64,000 bases of DNA from SAR202 cluster bacterium bin127. GTDB taxonomy: Bacteria; Chloroflexota; Dehalococcoidia; Lucifugimonadales; Lucifugimonadaceae. The position numbers were made by a program, and so were the translations under genes. Positions 1 to 8,425 of this stretch are shown one piece after another. The notes below the pieces were generated by a model. That model was given only the letters and a program-made list of their open reading frames with translations, did not search any database and was not told the DNA's origin. Positions within the stretch are counted from its first letter, which is position 1. Each line of letters starts with the position of its first letter. The stretch lies in assembly GCA_002239045.1 (NCBI GenBank), contig MPNN01000006.1, positions 62,001 through 126,000 of the forward strand, given 5' to 3'.

Positions 1-1920
1 GCCGGCGTTCATCCACAGGAACAGCGGCCCGGGTTCCCAGTTGCAATCGTCTTGGCCGACGAGGCGGCATCCGTTGCTGTTGGTGCCGATCAAGTCTACG
101 TAGCCATCTCCGTTGAGGTCGCCTTTCGCCAATCCCTTGCCGTTTTCGTGAAACGCGGGGCTAATCCGTTGCTCGGATCGGTCGAAGTTGGGGTGATTGG
201 GATCGAGGACGGTGTAATCGACACCGAGGATGTCAAGCACCCGGGCTTCTACGGTGATGTCTTGGAATTCGCCGGCGCCGTTGCCACGTAACATGCGTCC
301 GGCGCCCGGGAAGAGGTGGCCGCTGGGAGCTTCCCCGCGGTCGGACATGGCACCGAGCCAGTAGAGGTCTTGATCGCCATCGTTTTCGTAGTCGAAAAAC
401 ACGGTTCCAAAACCGAAGTCGTAGGCAGCGAGGCCAGTCGGAACTTGCCAATCTTCGACGATTTGCGTGGGATCAAGCGCCATAGGTGGCATTACTGCGT
501 TTGGTGCGACGTAGGTCGCGCGGGCGATGTCGTTGAAGACGCCAACGGTTCCCACCCCTTCAACGTCGCGAACGCCGTCATTGCGCAACAAAAAGTGGAA
601 GCAGGTTCCCCATCCGTATTGATGACCGTACGCGCAGTCTCCCGACGGCGTGGTCGGAGCCTCACGGGTGAGGGGGTGATATCCGATATTGGTGACGAAA
701 ACGTCCAAATCGAGGTCGTTGTCATAGTCGCCTAGCGCGAAACCCATCCAAGCGCCCATCATGTCGACTCCCATGGCGCGGCTGATCTGGGTGAACTTGA
801 TGTCGGTTTCGGTCGAGTCGTTGCGAAAAACTTTTAACCGACTGCCGTCGTCTGCTAGCCATAGATCCGCATCGCCGTCGTCGTCGTGGTCAAAGAACAG
901 CGCGGCGAGCGTCTGCCCGGTCGGTTCACCGACGAACTCGCCCGAGGCGTCGATGAGGTCCGGGTTGTAACCCGGCACGATTTCGCCGGTGACGGGATCG
1001 GGCCAGCCGATATCGTCGCCGAACGGGTCACGCATCAGAATCGGGCCGTAGCGCAGACCTGCTTCTTCGGTCACATCAGTGAACGTAAGGTCGGCGTTGT
1101 TTATGTAGAGAACGTTGTAATGTCCGTGGTGATCGGGACGATTGAACCAAAGGAAATCCTGGTCTACTCGATTGCTGACGAAGATGTCGATCCAACCATC
1201 GTTGTTGACATCGGAGCACCCGACGCTGAAACCGGAGCGGAGGTTTGCTGCATCTCCGAGCGCCGATTCTGTGATTTCTTCGAACGTTCCGTCGCCTAAG
1301 TTCCTGAACAACCGGTCTTTAATGATTGCTGGGAGATTGGGATAGTATCGGGCGGCCCGGTAATCCAGATTGTCGCCGATACGGCCGTAAGAAGCGACGT
1401 ATAGGTCCTGATAGCCGTCGTTGTCGATATCGCAGGCGGCGACGCCGGTGCTGTTCGCGACGGGCAGATCTACTCCGGCTTCCTCTGCGACCTCGGTGTA
1501 AACGTGGTCGCCGTCGTTGCGGAAGAGGCGGTTAGGTCCACCAGTGGTGTCCGGGAGGAGGGCTTCGATCTCGGCGGAGGTTACATAGAAGTCCATGTCA
1601 CCGTCGCGGTCATAGTCGAAGATTGCGACTCCAGGATGGCGGTTTTCGATCATCCACAGTTCTTCGCCTGTTTCCGGGTCGACTAAGACGAGTGGTGCGA
1701 TGTTCGTGAACGGCATCACCGGTTCAGCCATCATCTCATCTAGCGATTCAGTGGAAGCCGTAGTGCCTGAAGTCTGCGCGGTCGGTGCCGGTTCCGGTGT
1801 TGGGGTCGATGGAGGAGCGGTGGGTTGAGGCGTGGCGGTAGGCTCTTCGCTGACGCACGCGGTTACGAGAGCAACGACCAAGATTGCGATCGTCAATATC
1901 AGTGGCGCGGATGGGTTCAT
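1..1920 (-). CDS. CRTAC1-like FG-GAP/VCBS repeat lipoprotein (3' end outside window)
   Basis: The reverse strand is open from an ATG at 1920 to the left edge (640 codons, no stop reached). The start is a lipoprotein signal with lipobox LVTAC (Cys22), followed by a Pro/Thr-rich linker. The body carries repeated Ca-binding FG-GAP motifs such as DYDRDGDMDFYV, DIDNDGYQDLYV, DVNNDGWIDIFV and DHDDDGDADLWL. It is paralogous over its whole visible length to the gene at 23981-26206, whose C-terminal ASPIC/UnbV domain would lie beyond the edge here. FG-GAP repeats form extracellular beta-propellers in binding or adhesion proteins; the ligand is unknown. It is divergent from the SBP gene at 2184. Plus-strand open frames across this span are shadows. 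Confidence 0.9.
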   Translation of the reverse strand, partial: MNPSAPLILTIAILVVALVTACVSEEPTATPQPTAPPSTPTPEPAPTAQTSGTTASTESLDEMMAEPVMPFTNIAPLVLVDPETGEELWMIENRHPGVAIFDYDRDGDMDFYVTSAEIEALLPDTTGGPNRLFRNDGDHVYTEVAEEAGVDLPVANSTGVAACDIDNDGYQDLYVASYGRIGDNLDYRAARYYPNLPAIIKDRLFRNLGDGTFEEITESALGDAANLRSGFSVGCSDVNNDGWIDIFVSNRVDQDFLWFNRPDHHGHYNVLYINNADLTFTDVTEEAGLRYGPILMRDPFGDDIGWPDPVTGEIVPGYNPDLIDASGEFVGEPTGQTLAALFFDHDDDGDADLWLADDGSRLKVFRNDSTETDIKFTQISRAMGVDMMGAWMGFALGDYDNDLDLDVFVTNIGYHPLTREAPTTPSGDCAYGHQYGWGTCFHFLLRNDGVRDVEGVGTVGVFNDIARATYVAPNAVMPPMALDPTQIVEDWQVPTGLAAYDFGFGTVFFDYENDGDQDLYWLGAMSDRGEAPSGHLFPGAGRMLRGNGAGEFQDITVEARVLDILGVDYTVLDPNHPNFDRSEQRISPAFHENGKGLAKGDLNGDGYVDLIGTNSNGCRLVGQDDCNWEPGPLFLWMNAG

Positions 1921-2183
1921 ACGCCTTGGGATTCGCAACGATTGGTCGTTAATCTGCATCGAAGTAATCGGTGTCGGTTTCGTGGAGATGCTAAGCCTTT
2001 CAGCGTACAACACGCTATATGGATTCGATACGCATCAAAGCGCCGTTTCGGTTTGACGACGAACCGAACGAAAATTAAGGTTAGATAGTCGCGCGAGCTC
2101 ATTTACGGCTCTAACGATTCGCCAGTTGCGACAATCGGTCGGGACTGCATATAAAAAACCAAGCCTTTCACGGAGGTTGGCAC
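1921..2183. promoter_or_regulatory. Divergent intergenic region between FG-GAP lipoprotein and SBP operon
   Basis: This 263-bp gap holds no convincing gene and must carry the promoters of both divergent units. A TTGACG at 2053-2058 sits 17 nt before TAAGGT (2076-2081), a poor -10, so this is only a weak sigma-70 candidate. A GGAGG ribosome binding site at 2172-2176 lies 7 nt before the TTG start at 2184. Confidence 0.4.
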
Positions 2184-4106
2184 TTGAAATTCAATATGAC
2201 AAAAGCTCGCAGAAGCTTGCTGTTGCTGCCAGTTGTGGCGGCAATCGGCTTTGCGGTCGCATGCGGCAGTTCCGAGCCTGAGACGATTATCCAGACGGTC
2301 GTCGTCGAGAGAGAAGTGGAGGTTGTGAGAGAGGTCGAGGTCGTCAAAGAGGTTGAGGTTGAGAAGGAAGTAGAGGTTGTCAAGGAGGTTGAGGTTGTCA
2401 AAGAGGTCGAGGTTGAGAAGGAAGTCGAAGTCATCAAGGAAGTCGAAGTCGTTTCGGCTGTTCCTCGAAACAAGACCGTCGTAGTCGGAACCCGCTTTGG
2501 CGGCGGCATCGCCCTTCGTATGTGGAGCCCGTACGCGCTTGGTGGTACCCACCAGAAAGGCGTGATCTTCTTCCACGAACCACTCTTCTATGCAGACAGC
2601 TTGAACGGCAACAGCTACCCATGGTTGGCAGAGGAATTCTCTTACAACGCCGCAGCGACGGAATTGACGTACAACCTGCGCGACGGAGTTCTCTGGAGCG
2701 ACGGCGAGGAGTTCAACGCTGAGGACGTGGCATACACGTTCAACACGCTAGCCGAACTGGGCAGCGAAGTCCGTGGCGGCGGAGTCTTCCAGACTTTCGT
2801 TAAGGAAGCCGAGATCGTTGACGATTTGACCGTGAAGGTCCACTTCAACTTCCCGGCCCCAAGATTCCACGCCGAAGTCGTGATCTACAAGGGCGACTCT
2901 GGAACGTATATCGTCCCGGAGCACGTTTGGAATAACAAGGATTGGGCCGAATACGATGCCTACAACGACGGTGCTGGTCCGGTTACGACGGGCCCTTGGC
3001 GTTTGTCCTATTCCGACAACTTCCGACGAGTCTTGGACCGCGTGAAGAACTGTGATGACTACTGGGGCTGCGCAACTGGCTTCGTGCCGTTCCAAGAAGT
3101 AGAGCGCTACGTGCTTTACAACATTGACGACGACACGCAGTTCGCCCAGGCGATGATCACGAACCAGATCGACGAAACTCACGACCTTCGAGTCGACACC
3201 GTTGAGACGATCCTTCGCGAGAACCCCAATACCACCACCTACACGGGCCGTGACGCCGATGGCGAATACGGCATGGTTTCTTGGTGGCCGATCTCGCTGC
3301 ATTTGAACAACCTTCAACCGCACCTTGAGAACCCCAACGTTCGAAAAGCCATCACCAAGTACATCGACCGCGACCGCCTTAACGCTCAGGCTTACCTGAA
3401 CAAAGGCCGAATCAACGACTGGCCTTGGCCGCAGTACGCTGGTCTGAAGCACGTCAACGAGGCGATGGAGCCGTTGAGGCAAGAGTTTGGCGTTGGTGAG
3501 TACGACAAAGAAGGCGCCGATGCCCTCATGACCGAGGCCGGCTACTCCATGAACTCCGACGGCTTCTGGGCCGATGCCAATGGCGATGTGGTCAAGTGCA
3601 ACATCATCAGCTCGGCGCACTTCACGGACCTCGGTCCGGTTGTTGCCGCGTTGCTTGAGCAGAACGGTATCGAGTCATCCTGGGCGCAACCTCCGGATGT
3701 CTGGGCCCGAAACGGCAAGGGTGGCGACTACGAGTGCACGCTAGTCGGGCACAACGGTTCGCAGTCAGGCGACATCTACCGGTCGTTGCTGATGTTCACG
3801 ACCGATTCTGGAGCTAACCGATGGTCATACTCGAACCCTGAATTCGATTCAGTAGTCGCATCAATGGCGGAAGAGCCTGATGTCGACAAGGTATTGGACC
3901 TTACCGAGCAGGCACTTCGGATCTGGTTGGAAGACCAGCCGGACGTCCCGCTCGTCGAGTTCTTCAACCGTGTGACTCGTAACGAGTACTACTGGGAGAA
4001 CTGGCCTGGCGATGCTGCGGGATACGAGCCGTACATGAACGGTATCCACCCGCACACCGGATTCCCGTACATCCTCAGCAAGCTGGAAGGCACCGGCCGG
4101 GAGTAA
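2184..4106 (+). CDS. Oligopeptide-type ABC transporter substrate-binding lipoprotein
   Basis: A 640-aa family 5 extracellular solute-binding protein. The TTG start is chosen because GGAGG ends 7 nt upstream; an ATG four codons later is the alternative. Residues 1-27 are a lipoprotein signal ending in FAVAC (Cys27). Residues 33-90 are a low-complexity stalk of Val/Glu/Lys hexads of the VVKEVE type. The ligand-binding domain follows, with family-typical stretches such as LRDGVLWSDGEEFNAEDVAYTF given in part by WSDGEEF and AEDVAYTF. It is the first gene of an SBP-BCDF operon and should deliver a peptide-like or other organic ligand to the permeases at 4283 and 5303. The true substrate cannot be read from sequence. 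Confidence 0.93.
   Translation: MKFNMTKARRSLLLLPVVAAIGFAVACGSSEPETIIQTVVVEREVEVVREVEVVKEVEVEKEVEVVKEVEVVKEVEVEKEVEVIKEVEVVSAVPRNKTVVVGTRFGGGIALRMWSPYALGGTHQKGVIFFHEPLFYADSLNGNSYPWLAEEFSYNAAATELTYNLRDGVLWSDGEEFNAEDVAYTFNTLAELGSEVRGGGVFQTFVKEAEIVDDLTVKVHFNFPAPRFHAEVVIYKGDSGTYIVPEHVWNNKDWAEYDAYNDGAGPVTTGPWRLSYSDNFRRVLDRVKNCDDYWGCATGFVPFQEVERYVLYNIDDDTQFAQAMITNQIDETHDLRVDTVETILRENPNTTTYTGRDADGEYGMVSWWPISLHLNNLQPHLENPNVRKAITKYIDRDRLNAQAYLNKGRINDWPWPQYAGLKHVNEAMEPLRQEFGVGEYDKEGADALMTEAGYSMNSDGFWADANGDVVKCNIISSAHFTDLGPVVAALLEQNGIESSWAQPPDVWARNGKGGDYECTLVGHNGSQSGDIYRSLLMFTTDSGANRWSYSNPEFDSVVASMAEEPDVDKVLDLTEQALRIWLEDQPDVPLVEFFNRVTRNEYYWENWPGDAAGYEPYMNGIHPHTGFPYILSKLEGTGRE
2280..2453 (+). repeat. Tandem Val/Glu hexad repeat inside SBP gene
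   Basis: Imperfect 18-nt units encode (V-V/E-K/R-E-V-E) hexads for residues 33-90 of the lipoprotein, directly after the lipobox Cys. Similar Val/Glu-rich tracts occupy the same place in the other three SBPs of the window. Confidence 0.85.
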
Positions 4107-4133
4107 ATCCGCGTTTTAGCGGAAGAAACGTTG

Positions 4134-4184
4134 GTTGCGGCGCCGCCGAGTGGGAGCAAACTCCCATCACTTCGGCGCCGCAAC
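4134..4184 (+). terminator. Strong hairpin between SBP and permease genes
   Basis: A 12-bp perfect outer stem (GTTGCGGCGCCG at 4134-4145 with CGGCGCCGCAAC at 4173-4184), an internal loop, then a 7-bp inner stem closed by CAAA. No T-run follows, so it may act as a partial terminator or an mRNA-stabilising element that raises SBP expression over the downstream permeases, rather than as a full stop. Confidence 0.6.
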
Positions 4185-4282
4185 TAATCGCAACCTCCCA
4201 ACTGGCGCGCCGACACGTCGGTTAGCTCTGTTAACTTGGCATTGACGCGCATTGGGACGCAACATGGCGAAGTGTTAATGAG

Positions 4283-5296
4283 ATGACCGTAGATTATCTG
4301 GCGAGACGTATAGGAATGTTCGTGGCGGTGGTTTTTGTCGCCACATCGTTCAACTTCTTTCTCCCCAGATTCACCGGTCAAGACCCGATCGCGACTCGGT
4401 TGGAATTGCTCGCAGCCGAAGGCGATACGATACGAGCCGAAGACTACAAGGCTCTCATCGAAACCTACAACGCGAAATTCGGTCTGGATCGTCCTTTAGT
4501 TCTTCAATATTTGACTTATCTATCGGCCGCTGTTCGGTTCGATTTCGGGAATTCAATAACCAAGTACCCCGTTCGGGTCAGCGAGCTCGTGAACCAAGCG
4601 ATGCCATGGTCGATCGGACTGCTAGTTACATCGACGCTTCTGGCCTTCTTGGTAGGAACTCTTGGTGGTGCGGTGTTGGCATGGCAGCATGGTCCCAAAG
4701 CCGCTTTTGAACTCATATTGCCGCCATTCTTCTTGCTTGCGGCAGTCCCTTACTATCTGCTCGGACTCATATTGATATGGCTGTTGGCGTTCCAGGCCAA
4801 GCTGCTGCCCTTGGGCGGCGGTTACGCGCCGACGACGCTTCCCGATTGGAGCGACTTTGGATTCCTGTTCGAGGTATTCAAGCACTCACTCTTGCCAGCC
4901 CTCTCGATCGTTCTCGCATCGATTGGATTCTGGGCGTTGGGCATGAGATCGATGATGATCACGATGCAGGGCGAGGACTACATGTTGCAGGCGGAGGCGA
5001 AGGGGCTGACCAAGATCCGAACGTTTTTCCGGTACGCCGTGCGAAACGCAGTATTGCCGCAAACCACTGCCTTGGCTCTGACGTTGCCTCACGTCGTTTC
5101 CGGCGCGATATTGGTTGAGCGGATTTTCGGCTACCCGGGGATCGGTCGAGTTCTCTACGAAGCGATCACGGGATTCGATTACTTTGTCATTCAAGGCGTT
5201 GTTTACATCATCGTGTTGGCCATCGCTTTTGCGATGCTGGTCATCGACGTCGTCTATCCGCTGTTGGACCCCAGAATCAGCTACTCTTCCGCGTAA
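4283..5296 (+). CDS. dppB: ABC transporter permease, DppB/OppB type
   Basis: A 337-aa inner-membrane permease starting at ATG 4283. It has an N-terminal membrane helix, a long extracytoplasmic loop, and the binding-protein-dependent transport core with the coupling segment around EAKGLTKIRTFFRYAVRNAVLPQ that contacts the ATPase (EAKG, then RNAVLP). The C-terminus LLDPRISYSSA is typical of DppB. The gene pairs with the DppC-type permease 6 nt downstream and belongs with the SBP at 2184. It is closely related to the permease at 18372-19376 and more distantly to the one at 12987-13922. Confidence 0.93.
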   Translation: MTVDYLARRIGMFVAVVFVATSFNFFLPRFTGQDPIATRLELLAAEGDTIRAEDYKALIETYNAKFGLDRPLVLQYLTYLSAAVRFDFGNSITKYPVRVSELVNQAMPWSIGLLVTSTLLAFLVGTLGGAVLAWQHGPKAAFELILPPFFLLAAVPYYLLGLILIWLLAFQAKLLPLGGGYAPTTLPDWSDFGFLFEVFKHSLLPALSIVLASIGFWALGMRSMMITMQGEDYMLQAEAKGLTKIRTFFRYAVRNAVLPQTTALALTLPHVVSGAILVERIFGYPGIGRVLYEAITGFDYFVIQGVVYIIVLAIAFAMLVIDVVYPLLDPRISYSSA

Positions 5297-5302
5297 AGAC
5301 TC

Positions 5303-6310
5303 ATGGCAACGAACGCGACGACAGAACCACTCGCATCGCGAGGTAGTACAGGCGCATCGGATGCTCTGCATCGCGTTGGCGGTTTATGGCGCTACATGAA
5401 GCGGAACCCGTCGATAATCGCGGGGTCTGTGATGCTCGGCATCATCGTCCTGTTCTGGGCATTTGGAACATTGATGACGTCGCCTAAAGACGCCAAGGAC
5501 CTTGCATTCGCGCCGCCCAATAAACGTCCATCGCTACAAAATCCGCATCCCTGTTACTCATCCGAAAATCCGCGCGAACTGTGCTTTGCGTACGACGACA
5601 TTGAGCGACCACACCTGCTCGGTACCGACCGGTTGGGCAAGGACATACTGGCTTCATTTTCGCAAGGGATTCCGCAGACGGTGATGATCGGTCTGATCGC
5701 CGGTTCGGTCGGAACGGTGGTGGGAACGCTTTTGGCATTTGGCGCGGGTTACTACGGCGGGGTGCTTGACGCGACTATCAGATTCATCGTCGACACGTTG
5801 CAGACCATACCGGGGATATTGATTCTCATCATCATCACTATCGCGTGGCGAGATGTGGGGGGAGGCGAGATGACATTTATCCAGCTATCGTTAATCATCG
5901 CCATGCTGGCTTGGCTCGGTCCCACCAGAGTGATTAGGTCACAAGTTCTCGTGATGAAACAGCGCTCATACGTCGAGATGGCTAGATTGTCCGGGATGAG
6001 CGGTCCAGAGGTGATCTTGAAAGAGATGGTGCCGAATCTGATGCCATTTATCGTGGCTAATTTCGTCCTGGCCGTCTCGTCGGCGATTTTGGCGTCCATC
6101 GGCCTCGAGGCTCTAGGGCTGGGTGATTTCAGTTCCAACACCTTGGGCATGATGATCTACCACAACATTTGGTACGGGTCGCTAGTCAACGGCTGGTGGT
6201 GGTGGTGGTCGCCGCCGATCATCGTGATCGTAATTCTGTTCATTGGATTGTTCATGCTGTCAAGAGGCATGGATGAGTGGGCGAATCCTCGGCTACGAAG
6301 GCGGTTCTAG
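5303..6310 (+). CDS. dppC: ABC transporter permease, DppC/OppC type
   Basis: A 335-aa permease. It has a cytoplasmic N-terminus, a first membrane helix at about residues 37-57, an extracytoplasmic segment ending in LLGTDRLGKDILAS (typical of OppC N-terminal domains), and the transport core with the coupling motif EMARLSGMSGPEVILKE. Near the C-terminus a run of five Trp (GGT-repeat DNA near 6193-6207) precedes the last helix and the conserved ending DEWANPRL. The start lies 6 nt after the dppB stop, so translation is probably coupled. It forms the channel with the 4283 product. Confidence 0.93.
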   Translation: MATNATTEPLASRGSTGASDALHRVGGLWRYMKRNPSIIAGSVMLGIIVLFWAFGTLMTSPKDAKDLAFAPPNKRPSLQNPHPCYSSENPRELCFAYDDIERPHLLGTDRLGKDILASFSQGIPQTVMIGLIAGSVGTVVGTLLAFGAGYYGGVLDATIRFIVDTLQTIPGILILIIITIAWRDVGGGEMTFIQLSLIIAMLAWLGPTRVIRSQVLVMKQRSYVEMARLSGMSGPEVILKEMVPNLMPFIVANFVLAVSSAILASIGLEALGLGDFSSNTLGMMIYHNIWYGSLVNGWWWWWSPPIIVIVILFIGLFMLSRGMDEWANPRLRRRF

Positions 6311-6313
6311 CAA

Positions 6314-7414
6314 TTGGCGAACGACCGAACCAACACCGCCGTGGCGGATAGTCCGACCGACGCGCGGGTAAACCGACCGAAGGATGTCGCCGATCTACGT
6401 CGGTCTGGCACCAACGCCTCTTCGATCCCAGCCGTTCAAGTAAACAACCTCAAGGTCTATTACGATTCCGAAGCGGGCATTGTCAAGGCGGTTGACGACG
6501 TTAGCTTTACCCTGCAGCAGGGCGAACGCTTGGCGCTAGTTGGCGAATCTGGTTGCGGCAAGACGACGCTCGGGATGGCGCTCCTCAAACTTACGAAACC
6601 ACCTGGTTACATTGATGACGGCGAGATTCTTATCGACGGTCGTGATCTGGTCCCCCTTCACGATGAAGAGATGCGCTTGGCGCGGCTGGCTGAAGTCGCA
6701 CTCGTGACGCAGTCGGCGATGAATGCTCTCAACCCGGTGATGCGCATCGAAGATCAGATTTTCGACGGTTTGGTCGATCACGGAATCAAGGACACGAAGG
6801 AGAACATGAGGTCCCATGTTCACAGTCTTCTCAGACGTGTGGGTTTGCGCGACAGCGTTGCAAGGATGTTCCCGCACGAGTTGAGCGGCGGGATGAAGCA
6901 ACGAGTGGCCATCGCGACAGGTACGAGCATGAATCCGAAGGTGATCGTGGCCGACGAACCTACCAGTGCCTTGGATGTTGTGGTGCAGCGACAAGTGATG
7001 ATGACGTTGAGCCGCGTTCAGCGCGACACCGGCGCGGCGGTGATTCTCATCGGGCACGATATGGGTCTCGTGGCGCAGTTCGCCGACCGAATAGGCGTAA
7101 TGTACGCCGGCAAGTTGGTGGACATTGGAACCGTCCAAGAGATCATCGAGGATCCGAAGCATCCATATACCAAGTTATTGATAAACAGCGTGCCAGATCT
7201 GGAGGAGAAGCGAGAGCGGTTGGAGGGCATACCCGGCATACCGCCGCCGTTGGTTGACCTACCACCAGGATGTGTGTTTGCGCCCAGATGCCCCTCGGTG
7301 GCCGATGCTTGTCAGGAAATCACGCCTCGCAATACTGCCGTGGGCGAAAGCCGTTGGGTGATGTGCCACATTTTCGATGAAACGGTAGAGATGGCGGGAA
7401 ATACAGTTGGCTAA
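6314..7414 (+). CDS. dppD: ABC transporter ATP-binding protein, DppD/OppD type
   Basis: A 366-aa ATPase starting at TTG 6314, three nt after the dppC stop codon. It shows Walker A GESGCGKTT, signature LSGGMKQRVAIA, Walker B VIVADEPTSALD and an H-loop (IGHDMG). The C-terminal oligopeptide-transporter extension carries clustered Cys (GCVFAPRCPS...C...MCH), typical of OppD/OppF. A 60-residue N-terminal extension precedes the ABC domain. It powers the 4283/5303 permeases together with the next gene, which it overlaps by 8 nt. Confidence 0.93.
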   Translation: MANDRTNTAVADSPTDARVNRPKDVADLRRSGTNASSIPAVQVNNLKVYYDSEAGIVKAVDDVSFTLQQGERLALVGESGCGKTTLGMALLKLTKPPGYIDDGEILIDGRDLVPLHDEEMRLARLAEVALVTQSAMNALNPVMRIEDQIFDGLVDHGIKDTKENMRSHVHSLLRRVGLRDSVARMFPHELSGGMKQRVAIATGTSMNPKVIVADEPTSALDVVVQRQVMMTLSRVQRDTGAAVILIGHDMGLVAQFADRIGVMYAGKLVDIGTVQEIIEDPKHPYTKLLINSVPDLEEKRERLEGIPGIPPPLVDLPPGCVFAPRCPSVADACQEITPRNTAVGESRWVMCHIFDETVEMAGNTVG

Positions 7415-8411
7415 TCTGCTAGAACTCCAAAACGTCACCAAGGTGTTCGGGGGTGGGATGTTCAGTCGATCCAACGTCACGATCGCGGCGGACGATGTTT
7501 CGTTCGCGATATCGGCGGACCGCCCATCAATCACGGCGGTTGCAGGCGAGAGCGGAAGTGGCAAGACCACTTTGGCGAGGTTACTGTTGGGTGTGATCAA
7601 ACCCACGAGTGGCAATGTGATCTACAACGGGCGGGACGTTTCGAAGATGTCGGGTAGTGAACGTCGTGAGTTCAGGCGGGAAGTCCAACCCATATTTCAA
7701 GATCCCTTCGAGGTCTACAATCCGTTTTACAAAGCGGATCATTTGCTCCACGTGGCGATCGACAAATTCAAGCTCGCGGAGTCGGAGGATCAACGAATCC
7801 CACTCATCAATGAGGCGCTGGAGACCGTCGGTCTACGCCCTGAGGAGATGCTCGGACGGTATCCGCATCAGCTGAGCGGAGGCCAACGTCAACGGATGAT
7901 GGTCGCCAGGGCGTTGTTGCTCAAGCCTCGTATCATTCTGGCGGATGAGCCGGTTTCGATGGTCGATGCGTCGTTGCGAGCTACGATTCTTGAATCGATT
8001 CGGACGCTCAATCGCGATCTCGGCATCTCGGTCGTCTACGTGACGCACGACCTCACGACTGCCTATCAGATCTGCGACGAAATACTCGTGATGTACAAGG
8101 GTTCGGTCGTCGAGCAGGGCAGTGTGGAACGGGTGATTAGAGATCCTAAGCATCCGTACACTCGATTGCTGGTCGAGTCGATTCCGCAGATGCGGTCGGA
8201 TCGTGCATGGGAAGACGGCGCTGAAGAACTGATGTCCATTGATGAATCCATGGTCACGACAGGATGCAAATTCGCCGATCGATGCCCACAAGTGATGGAC
8301 AAGTGCCACGACGAGCATCCGCCGGCGTTCCAACTTGATGATGACCGAGTCGCGAGTTGCTATCTTTACGACGATTTGCCTGCCGTCAACAAACAAGCGG
8401 TCGCGACTTAA
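7407..8411 (+). CDS. dppF: ABC transporter ATP-binding protein, DppF/OppF type
   Basis: A 334-aa ATPase with a TTG start inside the end of dppD (8-nt overlap). Walker A is GESGSGKTT, signature LSGGQRQRMMVA, Walker B IILADEPVSMVD, followed by the H-loop VTHD. The C-terminal four-Cys segment (GCKFADRCP, then C and C) is family-typical. It is clearly paralogous to 26222-27274, which starts with almost the same residues (MANLLEL). It is the last transporter gene of the operon; a sulfatase follows after 14 nt. Confidence 0.93.
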   Translation: MANLLELQNVTKVFGGGMFSRSNVTIAADDVSFAISADRPSITAVAGESGSGKTTLARLLLGVIKPTSGNVIYNGRDVSKMSGSERREFRREVQPIFQDPFEVYNPFYKADHLLHVAIDKFKLAESEDQRIPLINEALETVGLRPEEMLGRYPHQLSGGQRQRMMVARALLLKPRIILADEPVSMVDASLRATILESIRTLNRDLGISVVYVTHDLTTAYQICDEILVMYKGSVVEQGSVERVIRDPKHPYTRLLVESIPQMRSDRAWEDGAEELMSIDESMVTTGCKFADRCPQVMDKCHDEHPPAFQLDDDRVASCYLYDDLPAVNKQAVAT

Positions 8412-8425
8412 ACCCCGGATCAACC

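Noticed and set aside
52..1686. Several plus-strand open frames of 60-139 codons
   Set aside because: They lie antisense to the long reverse-strand FG-GAP gene (1920 to the left edge), whose reading frame carries the repeat motifs and lipoprotein signal.
2748..3620. A 290-codon reverse-strand open frame inside the SBP gene
   Set aside because: Its composition is that of an antisense shadow, with no family motif; the forward SBP frame is unambiguous.
6190..6212. GGT tandem run considered as a microsatellite
   Set aside because: It encodes a five-Trp stretch that is partly conserved in the paralogous permease at 17446, so it is coding constraint.
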